From Lingula anatina (Eukaryota > Brachiopoda > Lingulata > Lingulida > Lingulidae), in the NCBI RefSeq assembly GCF_001039355.2, contig NW_019775458.1, positions 670,474 to 734,473 of the forward strand: 64,000 nt of DNA, read 5' to 3'. Positions 1-14,816 of this stretch are shown here, in pieces. The position numbers were made by a program, and so were the translations under genes. The number at the start of each line of letters is the position of its first letter. The first letter of the stretch is position 1. Under the pieces are notes generated by a model. That model was not told where the DNA came from and searched no databases. It saw only the letters and a list, made by a program, of their open reading frames with translations.

Positions 1-446
1 TTTTTTTTTTTTTTTTTTGAAATAGTATGTTCTATAATTTTTGAATGTTTAAATTAGCATTATAGGAACTGCTGCTGCTGAACCTTAAACTTCAAGATTG
101 ACTAAACTGAGTGAATGCATAGACAGGAAAATAAATTTTGTCTAAACAAAATTCCTCAAAACATCTAAAACAAGACAATTCAGTGACACATAAGATGTAA
201 AAAAAATTACATAAATACCCGAAAATGCACCAAATTGCACCTCGATTGAAAAAATTTTCCGGGAGAGCTTGGTGATAGAGATTACTCTAAATAGTTAAAA
301 TATGTTAAACTATGTGTATAAAATCGAAGGTAAATTTGTCTAGATATTGTGGTTTTTTTTATGTTTAATAAACATAATTTTTCCAGATTTGAATATAATT
401 TAAAATTGCCATTACAATTATTCATTGAAATTATTAAAATTGATAA

Positions 447-602
447 AATTTTCCGGGGGGCACAGTTATTCCGCTAGGCACTGTTATTAAATATCGGGAA
501 TTTTTCCAGGGGGCACAGTTATTCCGCTAGGCACTGTTATTAATTTTGGAAAGTTTTCCGGGGGGCACTGTTATTCCGGTAGGCACTCTTATTCGGCACT
601 TC
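447..602. repeat. Minisatellite, about three 52-bp units
   Basis: Three units start near 447, 499 and 551. Each contains TTTTCC, a run of G, CAC(A/T)GTTATTCCG and TAGGCACTGTTATT. The spacing is 52 bp. A degenerate TTTTCCGGGAGAG piece near 253 may be the edge of the array. The third unit is the most diverged. Confidence 0.85.
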
Positions 603-2006
603 AGAGTATGTGTGTCTTTATATCACAAATGTACATGGTGGGTGTTGAGTTGTGTTTGACCTTAGGAGGTGATCAGATCTGCTTTACGTGATAAAATTGA
701 TAAAATTATATATTATTCTCATAAGGGACATTGAAATTATAAACTATAACAGATATATTACTCTCTTTAGAGAGATCAGCAATAATAAAGCTTGATTTTG
801 CTATGCACTAATATCATTTTAAGCGACTAAACTGTATTACACTTGATAATATCTATATTCATGCCAGATGTATTCTACACTGTCTGACTTTAATTAATGC
901 CAGAATGAGTTAGGTGACTGAAACCAATCGATTGCATAATTTGTTTTTGTAATATTGTATCAAACTATGGAGTGAGTCTAGCAGTCTGGCAGGTCTGGGT
1001 TAGAACGATTTACTTTGGTTAGAAAAATTCAAAAGTAAAAATCAAAATACATTTGTGATCATTGGCCGATCATTGGTTTTAGATTTAGACATTTATAATT
1101 GTTTTGGGTAATAAGGAAAATAGGTCATTTCGGTATGATTCCAGTCATTTATATGTGGATATGATATTTTATCATAGCTTTTCATCATGTATTTTAGATT
1201 GTATTCTAATTGTGTGTTTACATAGATATGTAAAACCTTTGTCTCATGATTATCAGATGCAATGGAATTTCTATTTGAATTTCTCTCCTTGTGATCATAT
1301 TCAAAAAGTTCCAAATCATATTTTGTGCTGTATGTTGGAGCTGTTCTGGCTGACCTGGAAGCAAGGATAGCAGTGTCTTCCCACCAAATAAACCCTCATA
1401 ACTTCTGGCTATCTGTGTATACATCCTGGGCCCCCTGTATATGCCTGACTGTGCTCATGGTGTTTATCATGGTCACTTCATACCTTCTTATCAGCCATTG
1501 CTAGATTCCTTGTTAATGTGAGCACTCTAGGCCTCCTGTCAGTCATCAGTCTTGTATGAAATGGGGTTGTATTTTAAAGGAATATTGTGTTTCTGTCTGT
1601 GTACATATCGTGTATGCTTGTGAATGCACTTGCATTTTGATGCATGTGTACAGGTGCAAGTGCATCAGTAATATTAATTAAAGCTGATGCTCTCATTATA
1701 AACTTGCCAAAATTAAAAAAAATTCACAGCATATATTAGTTATTTTTAGCCAGTAGCAAAATACTTATAAGGTTGCATAAGTCAAGTGTACATTATGTGT
1801 GGGTTTGATGAAAGGTAATAGATAGCTTTTGGTTGAGTTCAGTGTCATAGTATGACATGATACCCATAGGTAATAAATTTCATATAAAAAAAAGTCTGAC
1901 AATGAAATTTAGCATCTCCACATTGCTGTCAGATCTACCTTGTCTGTCTGTGTCACTTTCTCTCCTTGTTTTTAAATTTCTCTTTTCTTTCTCTCGCTCT
2001 CTTGCT

Positions 2007-2007
2007 T

Positions 2008-2080
<73 letters not shown>
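2007..2080. repeat. Compound microsatellite (CT)n(CA)n
   Basis: About 20 bp of CT repeats pass directly into about 54 bp of CA repeats with one TA interruption. The open frames over it on both strands are repeat artefacts. Confidence 0.95.
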
Positions 2081-2083
<3 letters not shown>

Positions 2084-2745
2084 CAATGAGTGGCAATGGA
2101 CTTTCCATTTAGTATTTAAGCTTGAAAAAGGACATGTTTGAATAAAAATGGAGTAAAGGGAAAGGCAGACAATTAAGTCTTAGAATCTACAAAGGACACA
2201 ACAAGTACATGTATCTTACAGAAAAACTTGCTGAGATACTCAGGGTACCTGCTTCCTGCTGGTCTGCCTGACCACTGGAGGAATTCAAAAGGAATCCAAC
2301 CAAATCAAAATGAATGAAGGTGCTATTTATGCCCCAATTGTCCACAGTTATTTGCCAAAACACAACTTGCATACCAGTAGAAAATTACAAGCCATGTCTG
2401 TTTATTTTGATTTATAAACCCAGCATTCAGGGCAGGACTAAAGGGAAGTTGACTTTAAATTTTACCCTCTTTTTATAATGGTCACTCATTATATTGTCCA
2501 GGGTCTGGACTTGGATTGAAAAAGGAGAAGACTGTTAAATAGCACTCTCTCTGCCCTGGTGGTCATTAAGGTATATATACTGTCATGATGTAAATTTTAC
2601 TCCTTCCATATCATTGTCTCTTAATGATGAAATTGTATGTTTTTATTTTATTAATATTACTTTTGAGTCATTATTCAGTAATCATGTAGTATGTAGAGCT
2701 GATAGATGTACTGATTGTAGCCCAATAAACTACTACTTTTACTAC

Positions 2746-2779
<34 letters not shown>
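2746..2779. repeat. (ATT)n microsatellite
   Basis: About eleven ATT units, preceded by degenerate ACT units. Confidence 0.9.
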
Positions 2780-5700
2780 GTACCATTTGGTTCAGACCTA
2801 TGCTGCAGATTAGTAAAAAGGTTAAAAATACCATGTAATAGTTATCATTGTGGTCCTCATAATTTATTTTTATTTTCATTATAACATAATTAAGTTTTTT
2901 TATAGCGATATAATTGTATTTCTTGATGTAATACATTGTGACAAGGCATGATATCATGTCATGTCACTTGACATCATGGTACATTACAGCCTTATTCTAA
3001 AATTACAGTTAATCGCCTCTGTCCATCGTATTCAGATACAAAAGAAACTGTGTGCTCTATGATCATCAGATCAATTAAGTTTCAGTCATGTCCGCTTGGG
3101 AGAGCATAGAATGGAAGACAAGTTGTCTCCGTAATTTCACAAATGCCTCACGCTGGTGCATCAGCACAATGCCCAGTCTGTCTCCACTTTAATGGCTGTC
3201 CTTGATTCAGGAAGGAAATGGGGGAAATTAAATGTTAACAACAAGATAACTGGCAGTGAATTCAGTCTCACATTAATCCACTGGCATTAAGACCGATTTG
3301 ATAGCCTGCTGTGGATTCATCCACATTTGATCTTGTTACTTTGTTCATATATTTGATTGGATTTGTACAATACACACTTGGTTGTAAGGACAAAGCCTGG
3401 ACATTACNCACATTTTTAAAATTTCATACTTTATACAGTTTAAGTAGTAGACTTGAATGTACAGAATCTATGGATTCAATGAAATAGAAGTATTGTATAA
3501 GTTTTATAATTTGGTAACTGTGGCAAAAGATAAATATATAACAAAAACACCTCCAGAATATGGTTATATTCAGCAACTTGTCCCTCCATGGTGCAGCCTA
3601 GAGTTGTCTAGAAAATCTTGATACAAACCATACATTTTAAAAAAAGTCTTATCAAATAAGATACAAATGAGGCAGGAAAACATGTGATTTGGATCATGTA
3701 CATTTGATTACTGATAGTGCAGCTAATGTAAATAGTGTGTATCTGCATTGGTGTTTGGTATTTGTACATGGGATTAGAAGTATCAGCAAAATGCCAATAT
3801 GTCTATGCAGATAGTAAGCAGATAGTCCTTTTGTAGGGGTGTAGCATGGACAAGTGAAGGGAGAGAAAGAGAAGGGATTTGAGAGAGAAAAGGGGGGGTG
3901 AGGTGGATATCCAAAATGTGGGATGAATAAGTTGAATGATCAAAGAGAGAAAGAGAAGACTCACACTTATAATACTATCCCCAAAATACTATCCCAGACG
4001 CTTTCACATGCTTTGAATAACTAACATAAGAAACACATGCTCTTAGGACATCAACTGACCTTTGACAATTGATTTTCCATGATTGTACAGGTAATTGCCC
4101 CAGAACAGAGCTGAATTCCCATAAGAATGGCAGGATTTCTATCTTATAATGACATGATTACTGTTGAGAATTGGATAAAAAAAAGCCCATTTACCTGGGG
4201 TGGCTTAACCTAAGACATTTAGAAGCTAGTAAATTAGCAGTGGGTTTCTTTATCCAGCGCTGTTTGTGATACCCTACATACTAGCCTGGAGTATGGTTGA
4301 TGCTTTACTTTTATTCTGGGTCGAAATTATGTCATTATATTATGATTATTCCATGATGATGATGATTGCCGAGATTCCCCTACCTACATTATGGCTTCAG
4401 GTCAGTCATTGTTGTGAGATGGACATTTGTCATTGTTAACTTAACAGTAGCATTTAAATGGTTACCGATGTTGAAGGACTTATATTTTGTGTTCCTGCTT
4501 AAACGTAGGAAGAAACATAGATTCATAAATTTCAAGGGAGAGTCGAAGTATTGTCAAGACTCTTGAATGGAATGCAAGAAGAAGCAAAAGATGAGTGATG
4601 ACTATTTACTAGGTAATTATTTCTGTTTTCTCATGATGTATCCAGATTTCCGCGGCATCATTTAGGGCAAAAAAAGGTCTCACAGGAACCATTAACTGGA
4701 TATGTGTTATTACCATCCAGTAAATAGTCTTATAGTCATTTAAGGTGTCTGTTGAGATGGTCAAGCTACCAGCATCAGAGCCTTCATATATTATTTTGAG
4801 TTGCTACCTAGACTTGTTTTGAGACAGTGAAGTGACAAAGGTGCATTATACTTCGGTGTGATTTTTTTCTCTCTGAACTGTGGTGTCACAGCTTCTATAT
4901 TATATAGTCTTTTATACAGTAAATCAGTCATGTAAGAAACTGCTGGCCAGCAGTGAAGGGACGATTGTTTGTGAAGGTGGCATTCAGTGGTTGAAGGGAT
5001 TTTCAAGTTATGAAGACAACTTTTGTGGAGTCCAATGAAGATTTTCTTGCTCAGCAATAGACAGGCATATCTCCACCAAGGTTATTACTGGTAGCATAAC
5101 ACCATGTGATATTGAAAATAAATAACTTTGACTGGTCTTTGTTTGGATAACAAAGCAATCGGCTTTGTGACTTCTCAGGTATTGTGATAAATGTTGTACA
5201 ACAAACTCACTAGAAGATTGATATTATCTATAGGACGTGGTGTTCCAGCTGCAGGTGGAAGAGAGGCTGAAAAGACAAAGAGCAATATTGGACAGAATGT
5301 ATTTGCCTGTTAAATTTGGCTTAATCAAAACGGCTACTGGAAAATACAGTAGTTGAAACGTCCTTGCTCTTTGTGAAAAAAAAAAGAGTTGTATTTCTGC
5401 TTTTATATATATTTAAGATCTCGATTGTGACAACTGGAGTATAGATGCTGATCAGAAAAGATGACAGAGAACCAGAATTGTCAGAAAAAGTATTGGATAC
5501 TCATTACAGATATTCAGCATTGTCCTGTGTGTGACTGTTAACTATTGACACGGATGGTGGATGTATTAAGTTGCAGTAGATTAAAGTACACTGTCTAAAG
5601 CGAATGAACATGAAAATTGACAGTTCATCATAGAAGTACAGATTTGAATGGATGAGTTTGTCACCACAGTAACATTCCACTTGGAACTTTATTAGGTCTT

Positions 5701-7553
5701 TTCTCGGGAAAGAAAAATCAACTATAAAAAACGTATTTGCTGTCACATGTATTCTAAAGGAATGGTGAGTATACACATATATACATATTTCAGTAGAAGT
5801 GACAAGTTTTCTCTGTAAATCTCTGTCAAGTGTAATGGTGGAAAATCCCAAATAACAAAAAAGATTGAAAAGTGAAGCTGGCCTAGGTATGGCCAAGTTG
5901 TGGAAAGAATAAGTTGTATTTGTTTTACAAAAAAGAAAATAAAGAAATAAATAAACTGTACTGGCAGTTGAGCTACTGTAGTATATAGCCATCTCTGGAG
6001 AAGTTTATTGGGATAGTTAAGAATTATGGAAAAGGTTGAATCTGAAGAAAGTTTATTATTGAACAACAGATATTTTTTGACATCAGGAAAGAAATTCAAG
6101 TTCTGCTATATTGCAGTATCTGGTACAGTTAGCTAAGATTGGAACTGAAAAGGGGAAGGTTTATAAACAGACAAAGTGAGTGCAATATTCTGCCAACTGT
6201 TAGGGAAAATTCCCGGAATAGAGACCTCTATATCCCCTATTTATTTAGTTGAGATTGAGCCTGAAAGCTGCTTGTTTATAAACATTCTAAGTGCAGCAAC
6301 TGACATTTCATTTTTTTTAGTACATCACTAGCGATCCTTCTAAACATGCTGTTTAATTGGCTCAGTATTTTCATTTTCCTTGGTCTTCTCCTCATTAGCT
6401 ATGTATTTAATGTTTTGATAAGCAGAAAGTTACAAAAGTGACTTTTGGACATGTTTTGATAATGTAGTGAATGCAGTTGAGCAATTTAGATGATGAATGT
6501 CTAGTGATGTAATTTTTTTTAGTGCTGCATAACAGCATGCTTTTTTATAATGGGTTTATTTTTGCTTGTGTAGCCACCCAACACAACTGTTTCATTTCAG
6601 AAAACGAAATCATCACAGCTGGAAAAGCTACTTAGCTTCCACATTTTTTTTATTTCACTATTAAAGAAACACCTTTTCTTATTGCCCTTCTATTTGAAAT
6701 GCAGACCATACTTTATCAGCTAAGATATATTGCTACTAAATGAAATTTTCATGATATTTTGTGGTGCAAGGGATGCTGGTTAATTTTGAAAATTAGTTTA
6801 TTTGCATATGTTTTCTCCTTTCGGTCTTCTGTTAAAAATACAACACAGTATGTCTGTTTCAACCATGGAAGCTGCTTACATTTCAGCTGGGGGTTCTGGC
6901 AAAGTTCTCAGACTGCTATTATTATAGGAATTGTTGACGGGGACTGCCATGGAGAAAAAATATACAGTAAAAGGGTTAAAGATCCTTTTCTGACATCAGT
7001 GGAATTTCAGTGTGTTATAATATTACCTTGTGGAAGGTGCCCCAAATGGCAGAGGCTAGGTCTCTTGAGGTACGCCTGTGATTAGCTGTGGAATCTATCA
7101 GAGCTCAGTTGTTAAATTGTATGCTTTGCTTTGTTATTTTTTCAGTAATAAAGGGTGTCGGATATAGGAGAGGAAATAAGCATTGATATCAGTAAATACC
7201 TCTTGGGATTTACTGTTATTGTGATGATTATTTTTGTTGTTTTAAAATTATTTTCATAACAAAAAGGAGGTTAATTCCAGGCAGTAATGGACAAGCATAG
7301 GTTGATAGTTATAAGTATATGGCACTCTTTAGCCCCCCCCCCTTTTTTTTACTGGTTTCTGCAGCACAACTAATGCCCATATATGCATTCTACCCACACT
7401 TAATGTCAGTCAGCCCTCCTCTTTGATGTTCATATCTTCCTCCCAGGGATAAACTCATCAACCTTCTTTAAGTCTGCCTTCCAAGGGGAATATTTTGAGA
7501 GACCCCTGTAATAGGTTCCAGAAAAAGGTCGATTTTTACTGACCTTGTAACTA

Positions 7554-7807
7554 AGGCTTCGTTCACATGCAATGTCTATTTTCTATTTTCTATTTTCTAT
7601 TTTCGGTATGTCTTATGATCACGGTCTGTGCACTGAATATCCCGCGGCGTAATTACTGGCAGCGCGAGCCAGTTACTATAAGTTACTATAAGTAACTGGC
7701 TCGCGCTGCCAGTAATTACGAGGCGGGATATTCAGTGCACAGACTGTGATCATAAGACATACCGAAAATAGAAAATAGAAAATAGACATTGCATGTGAAC
7801 GAAGCCT
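7554..7807. mobile_element. Long palindrome, probable foldback MITE
   Basis: The arms (about 124 and 117 bp) run from AGGCTTCGTTCACATGCAAT at the left to its complement at the right, around a 13-bp centre at 7678-7690. The left arm has four copies of TATTTTC and the right has three, so it carries one extra heptamer. Otherwise I count about three mismatches (two near 7646, one near 7624). There is no open frame inside. Flanking TAAC on both sides (7547-7551 region and 7807-7810) may be a target duplication, but this is not secure. Such structure fits a non-autonomous DNA transposon; the superfamily is not clear. Confidence 0.8.
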
Positions 7808-10800
7808 AACATAGGTGAATGCCTACCCGTTCCTGGAATTTGTAACTTTTTTGGCCAACATGAAAGGATCTAGAAAGAGAAGATTAGACACAGTGGAACT
7901 CATGTATGTTAATTCTACGCCCATCAGATATTTGCTATTTAGGTCTGCTAAATACTGAATGTTCCTCATCACTGGTAATGAATCTATCTACCACTGGAAT
8001 CACTATGCCATATATTTGTCATCAGAATAGTGATAATTTGTGTGGAAAAAAATTAGTATTTTAAATCAATATATTCTTTGATTTGTTTTAGACAATGAAT
8101 GCTAGGAAATGACAATACCCAACTCATTGTTCTGCTCTCTGGCTGTAGGTTGGCTTTTTATTGAAACAGATTTTTTTCTTAAACAATAAAGACTTTTAAA
8201 CTAATGCTCTTTGTTGTTTGCTTGGCAGGTCATTGCTGGAGTTGAAAGTTTCTCTTTGGATCACCAGATCTTAATGGGTTTCTTTATTTAGAATCACAAG
8301 CTGTAAAGAAGTCTAGTCACTGTTATTTACATTTAATGCTATCAAAATTACCTTTAAGTAGAACTTGACATTTTAGTCAGTTGTCTTGTAGATGTACTAT
8401 TTAAGTAATGGCAATGTAATTTTATTATGCTTTATGGGCTCTGGTAAATTCATGTGCAGTGGAATTAAATGAAATCCATCGGAACTTGTTTTATTTATTT
8501 TTATTCATGTGAACATGATAAAAAACACCATGATAATGCTTTGATAAATAAGTCAAAAAGACTTGGTAGTTGTCCTGTGATGGGTTAGTGACTGCCCTTT
8601 TATTTCAGCTGTGAGGATTCATGGATAGTTTCTCTTTCCTAATACCCAGATGGTTTTAAAATATTAATATTTTTATATTAAGGAAGCAAAATTCTTATGA
8701 AAAAAATAAGGTGTAATGAATTAATTATGTTGTATTATATTTACTGTATCATGTGTTGAAGCACTGAATGCAAATGCATCAGAATGATAATAGGATGCTG
8801 TGCCAAAGAAGGCACAACCAACACAATATGAGAAATGGAAGATTTTGTCACCAGATGGCACCAGGTGCTTTTTTTTTTTTTTTTTTTTTTAAAGGTAAAT
8901 GATAACGATTGAAAGCATCAGCTTTTTTTCTCACTGGACTCTGAAATTAAACAAAATAGTTTTTAAAGTGTTTAGATGATACATTATGTTTTTTATGTCA
9001 CCATGGAACTGTGTGTCCTTTGCAGCTACTTCATGTGCAACATGATATGGTTGGATCCACTTTGTATCTAGAACAAAATGTTTTATGATATCTTGAAAAG
9101 GCTGTGTAACTTGTGCGAAGGGGTTGATTTCAAGAGTTTTCTTGAAGGACTTTTTACCAATAGATATAGATTCCACCTTGTTATAAAACATCTTTTTGAA
9201 AACGTGATTGATGATGATCAGTAATGTGGGGGACACTTTTTTTCACTACTTACAGTAAAAAGCTGTAGAAACACAAACATCTGTTTTAATTGATATGTCT
9301 GGTGAAGTTTTAAATCTAAAGAAGTTTTGAAATTTAAAGATATTTTTACTGTTAACAGAGAAAAAAAGCCAGAAAAAGTAAAGTTTATAGAAGGAGAAAA
9401 GACAAAGGAAGAAAGAAAGATAACAAGTTTGAAAGAAAGAAAAAACAACACAATCAAGCAATTGTCAGATGTGCACGCAATTCCCAACCCATGAAGGTGA
9501 TTATACCATTCAGATTTTAAGCACATTGTTGGCAGGAACATCTCGTATATCAATCCAGGTGTGCATCCCGTGCAATGCATGATCTTCCAACAATAACAGC
9601 CACGATCTTTTAGTTGTGCAGTTACGTTTTGGGCAGCTCCTCAAGTTTCTTGATATGCACATTGCTTACGCCATTAAAAGGGGCATGAAAACTTGTTTAG
9701 CGATGGTAGTTGATTACATTACTGCCTAGTTCGTGCAGTGGGGTGTGTTGCACACTATGTTTATATGTACAAAGCCAGGCCAAAACTGGTTTGTCAACTC
9801 TGCTAGGCAAGCTGGGAAGGAGGCTACTAAGAATGCATGATAATTGTGACAACTAGGTTTTTAGAGCGAGAGAGAGAGTAAGAGAGAAGCATCGTTAAAG
9901 AGACCAGTTGACAAGTTGTATTGATTATATATTGAATCTTCTCTGAATACCGAAGTCAGCAGCAGATGCATGACAGGATTTTATGCTGGTAGTGATTACT
10001 ATTAAAAAGATCCTTCGGTAAGTTGCTGTTTTTTTTGTCAAAGAGCAGTAGGTTCACTACTGTCACTGATGGATTAAAATGTAAACAAATTTCGTGATGG
10101 AGTTTAAGATATCATACCGGTACCTGTTCAGTGTAGTCTGCCTTTTATTTTACATGAAAATCATTGTGAAAATACTTTTGTACTTGAGATTAAAATGATG
10201 GTTTTGCATATTTTTTGTTCTCAATTTTGAGCATATTTCTTCAGTAAATTTTTGATGTTTTGTTTGATGTTTGAATGTAAGTGGCGCCATTCTTTTGTGT
10301 CTAATATGCGCTCCCTTTGGCACTAATAATTCAGATCAGCGTCATCACATGAGATTACATATTTATGATTTAAAAAAGAATGTCTCACAAAGTGGGTCAT
10401 GCATTTTCTGAAAAGGATGGGATGCTTAATCTATTTTATTATGTTTAAGTGACTGCTGTCATTTCATCGCGTTCACTTCATATGTCATGGACTATTAGCA
10501 TCACAGTGAAAGATCTTAAATCGCACACTGATGGAGAATATATTTATGCATTGCCAGCCAGTTATCTGCTTGACATCTTTCCATGAGACCACCAGAATTA
10601 AAGATTAGAAAGTTTCTTTGTTATGTAGACTGTTTTTGATTTGAAAGTTGCAGAATTATTTAATGTAAAGCTACCCTTTTTAGGCATTTTCCCCTCATAT
10701 GATTTGATTTTGACTGTCAGGAACATTCAGAGACATGGAGTAGCAACGAGAAGGGTGGTACAGCAACTCAAACAGTTAACTAACATTTCATTCATTGTTA

Positions 10801-13800
10801 TTTCTGTTGTTGTTTATTATTTAGCAAATTTTGATTTGATTGCAAACAAGTAAAGTGGAAAAGAAATTGTTGTTTTGTCATTGACTGCTTTATTTTTCTG
10901 GTACCTTAAGTTATAACAAACAAAAGCACAAGCTGGGAGGGGAGTAAGTACATAAGATTACGGCTGTATTATTATTATTAATACATAAAAATAATTATAT
11001 TCTTTACAAACCCTGGAAGTGCTATGTGAAAATTAGAGAAAAAAAAGGGGGGAGGAGGCTTCAACGTTATGCATTCTCCTTCCCTTTGAGGAGAAACGAT
11101 ACAAACACAGAGGGGGGTACAGGGGTCAGAGCACGTACCGAGGACATTTTTTTCTCACCCTCTTGCTCGATCAGTATGTTTATGTGTACAAGGATCCTGA
11201 GTAAAAAGCATTAAAAAGACCTGATATATGGAAGGAATAGATCAGTGTGTTTATGAAGGCAGGGTAACACAAACATTGGTATTAACTCCAGTAGCTTTTG
11301 CTTGACGCATACCTGTGTTCAGTGTAACCCTGGCCCTCTGTAACTTCACACAGTGGAGTAATGAACCGTGGTGATGGACAAACATACTTACTCTTAAGTT
11401 TGGTATTCACTGGTTTGAAGGAAAGTCCATAGAGGTAAAGAGAGTGGCTTTGTCCTATGCATAATGGCGCGCAAAGTTGTGTAAATTGTCGGACAATGGG
11501 TGGAGTAAATAACTTCATTGCTGCACCTCCGCTACTGCTACAGTATGCAGAGTATGCAAGGTGGGTAGAAATATTTGCAGATAGAAAAACTTTCAGGAGG
11601 TTGACAACGTTGGCTAATAAACAGCCATTGCAGACAACTGTTACAAAATGCTACTGAGGTGTATTACTTGATTGCAGGATTGTCATAGGAGAAATGTTTT
11701 ATTGAGGTAAAAAAGTTCCTTGACTTTTACGCCTATTTTGAGGGATTAACTGCAACTCGCATAAATTTATATGTACAACAGAAGTTTCAGGATGGATTAA
11801 AACTTGTAGTGAATTGAAGTATGCCTAGGATAACTAATAATAATATAATTGCCACATGCCATGAATTCTAAGCAGTACATTTCTAGGAACATGTGTGACA
11901 AGGTGTGAGAAATACTACAAACACTCTGAGAGGTCAAAGGGCAAATGCCAGGATTTCAGGAATATTTGAAACCAAGTTGGCTGGTCAGGTTTTTTAACTA
12001 GCATTGAATGTGGTACATATACTTAATGTTTATGTTACAGTAAAAATTTAAAGAAAAAATTAGATTTTTGAAACTAAAAATGACAAGGATTTTATGATGT
12101 GATTTTAGAGAGAGAGAGGGAGAGAGAGAGAGAAAAACATTGATAAAGAAAAGGAATTATAAAAAATATCTGTTGTGGTTGTATCTGTATGCAGGTGCTT
12201 TGCTGAGGTGGAGCAGCTAGGAAACCCATTAATAAGTTGCTAGTTGTGTAGGAGAGATTTATAGGGGCAGCACAGGGAAAGTGTCACCACTGCATTGAGG
12301 ACAGGTAGGGTAAAGACAGGCAGAGAATGCTCAAGGACACTTTAGTTGTCACTAATATATAATTATCCTATATGCAACAAATGGAAATGGGCCATTGGGT
12401 AATTGAGGTTTCTTTTTCATCGTGATTGTTTTAGGGTTGGCCATTACCTGCTGGGTGGGGGGGGGGGGGTTTAGATATTGAGCTGATTGCTTAGGGACCT
12501 GTTGATCATCAAAATCACCTGTAAACAAATATTAGATAAAGAGAAAATGAAACTCTGAGGGTTTAGTTTAAAAGAGGACTTTTCTTTTTGTCTTTCAAAT
12601 AAAAATTATCATTTACTTCTGTGCTAGGAAATGGGCATAATATACTGATGATCTGATCAGTTTTTGGATCTTTTTATGTGACCAGTTAAGTTTGGGTAAC
12701 ATGACTATTGTCAAATGATGAAGGTCAAATGTGGATGAGTGACATTTAAGTGATAGCCCATTATATTTAATATGTGTCGCTGTTGGACGTGCACGTATGA
12801 TGATAGAACTTGGCACACTGTCTGTAATACTATTTTTGATGGCCATAGTCAACCAAGCTATATAAAATTTGTTGTTTTGGTGCATGTAACTTAATTTCTG
12901 CCATTACAGAGATAAAAACATGTTAAAGAGCTCAGAATGGGTTTTTCTCCTAACATTAACACAAGATACTTATAAGACATGAAAATTGATGAGGTTGCAG
13001 GTACTATTTTAGAGATCATTTTGAAATAGTTTACCTGACATAAATTTTTTTTCAATATCTTGACAGTAGTTCACCCAATAATTCATGGCACAATATCACA
13101 ATTTTCAGATGTTTAAATCCAAGCTACAGTTCAATATCCTGGAAATCATAACCAATAATGCCACGCAATGCACAGAGTACATATAGCACCGCTTCCTGCA
13201 TGTTGATAGTTTCAGGGCAAACTGTTTAGTATGCTGGTGACAGGGCAGGTGCGTTGACAGCCAGATAGTTACGACCCCTTCTGTATAGACCTACCTGCAT
13301 GTTAGTGAATATTAGGGCTCAGCAGACGCACTGTGAGTGTAATAGGAGGCTCGGTTATATAGGAGACACTCACTGATGTAGGAAATAGATTGGCAGTAAG
13401 TGTATGGACTTATGGTGCTGTGATGTTGAGGAATGGTGTTAGTGTATGTTGTGGTGATGGTGATGTAGGTGCAGGGGTGGGGTGGGGGGGCTAGGGGTGG
13501 GGTAGGGGTAGTTAATTGTATGAGGCATATCATCTTGTGATACACAGTGCCTGTGTCTATTTTCCAGACAAAGTCGAATGATAATTGTAACAAGTCTGAG
13601 TTGTTTGTGAAATGATACTCAAAATCTAATTAAGAAACAGCCCTCTAAAGTTCTGGTATTGTCCACCTTGAAATTTTAACAGGAATGCAATTGGTATGAC
13701 ATATAGTCAAGGTACGTCAAATGTGCAATAGAAGGAAGATTTATCTCTATAAAGGGTGGCGAGAAAGGCATGCCTTTGTGACACGTTGACCCTCTTTCTT

Positions 13801-14745
13801 TGCAAGTTAAACAGTGATATAATATGGCTTTAATAGCATATGATATGTAAAATACTTCATATGATGCTGGTATTTTATGTGATGCAAATTATATATATAT
13901 AAAATTTAACTGCATGAGCAGCAACGGGTGACTCCTGTTAGAAGTATTTAACTGCACAAAAAAAAAAAAAAAAAGAAAATGTGGTTCTTTTTTTTAAACA
14001 GATTTATTTCACACTTATAGATAAGTTGAACTGAAGTGAATGCATATAATTTGGTGGGTAAGGTTTCACAATAGAGAGCTTGATGTACCTCACCACTGAG
14101 GTGTGTGGACTGAATTACAATTTGAAAAAAAAAAAAGTAAAATATTTTCAAATCGCTGTGTAATGAGCCGCCGTGTACTATTTCAAGCAGGTGTCTGAGG
14201 CAGGTGTGTCACCAGTGTCATATTAGTGGTACAGATTTGACTTAAGGTATATAATTTAAGTTGGTGATGTGGAAGAAAAAGTGCCACAGGGCTGGATATT
14301 CTTGATATGTCATTATATTTTCATTTCACTGGTAGGCTTTCACCATAGTCATCACTGTGAAAGGTAATAACTGTTAGCTTTATTTGAGTTAGATATTAGT
14401 CTAGAATGACATCTTTTGGCTTGCTAATTAAAGGGGCCCACACGTCATGCACTTCCTGGACATCGTTTACTCATTACACTGGACGTAAAGCACTATTGCA
14501 TTATTATATATACATATTCATATAGACATATGCCTACATATGAATATATATAAATATATGCATATATATATGTATAGAAATGACACCGCAACCGGCTCTG
14601 CAGCCCTTCCTCCACTGACCCATATTGGCCTGTGTGTTGACCGAACAGCTCTCAGTATATGAAGGATTTGTTTTCCCCAAACACACAGGACTACACTAGG
14701 CTATTTAAACCGTGTTGTTTACCCTGGTCATGGTTTTATCATACC

Positions 14746-14816
14746 TCCGTGGCTTAGTGGGCTTACTGTGTAGGTGGGGTGACTGCTTGAAGGCCTACAG
14801 GTCGGTAATGGAGTCT
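14746..14816 (+). repeat. Possible degenerate tRNA-derived SINE head
   Basis: TGGCTTAGTGGG at about 14750 resembles an internal Pol III A box (TRGCNNAGYNGG). A poor B-box-like CAGGTCGGTAATGG follows about 50 bp later. I could not fold a good cloverleaf, so this is a weak call and may be chance. Confidence 0.2.

Noticed and set aside
3075-3188. Minus-strand frame ending in MHQREAFVKLRRQ... that looks like a last exon
   Set aside because: Only about 38 codons, with no good acceptor tract, no AATAAA signal and no upstream minus-strand exons found.
4601-4731. Inverted pair GACTATTTACT / AGTAAATAGTC about 130 bp apart
   Set aside because: The match is only about 11 bp firm, with weak extension; not enough to call an element.
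8931-9236. Minus-strand 101-codon frame with an NPFAQV-like segment reminiscent of glutathione S-transferases
   Set aside because: Only about eight residues fit. The rest has no GST pattern, there are no splice partners, and AT-rich chance frames of this size are common here.
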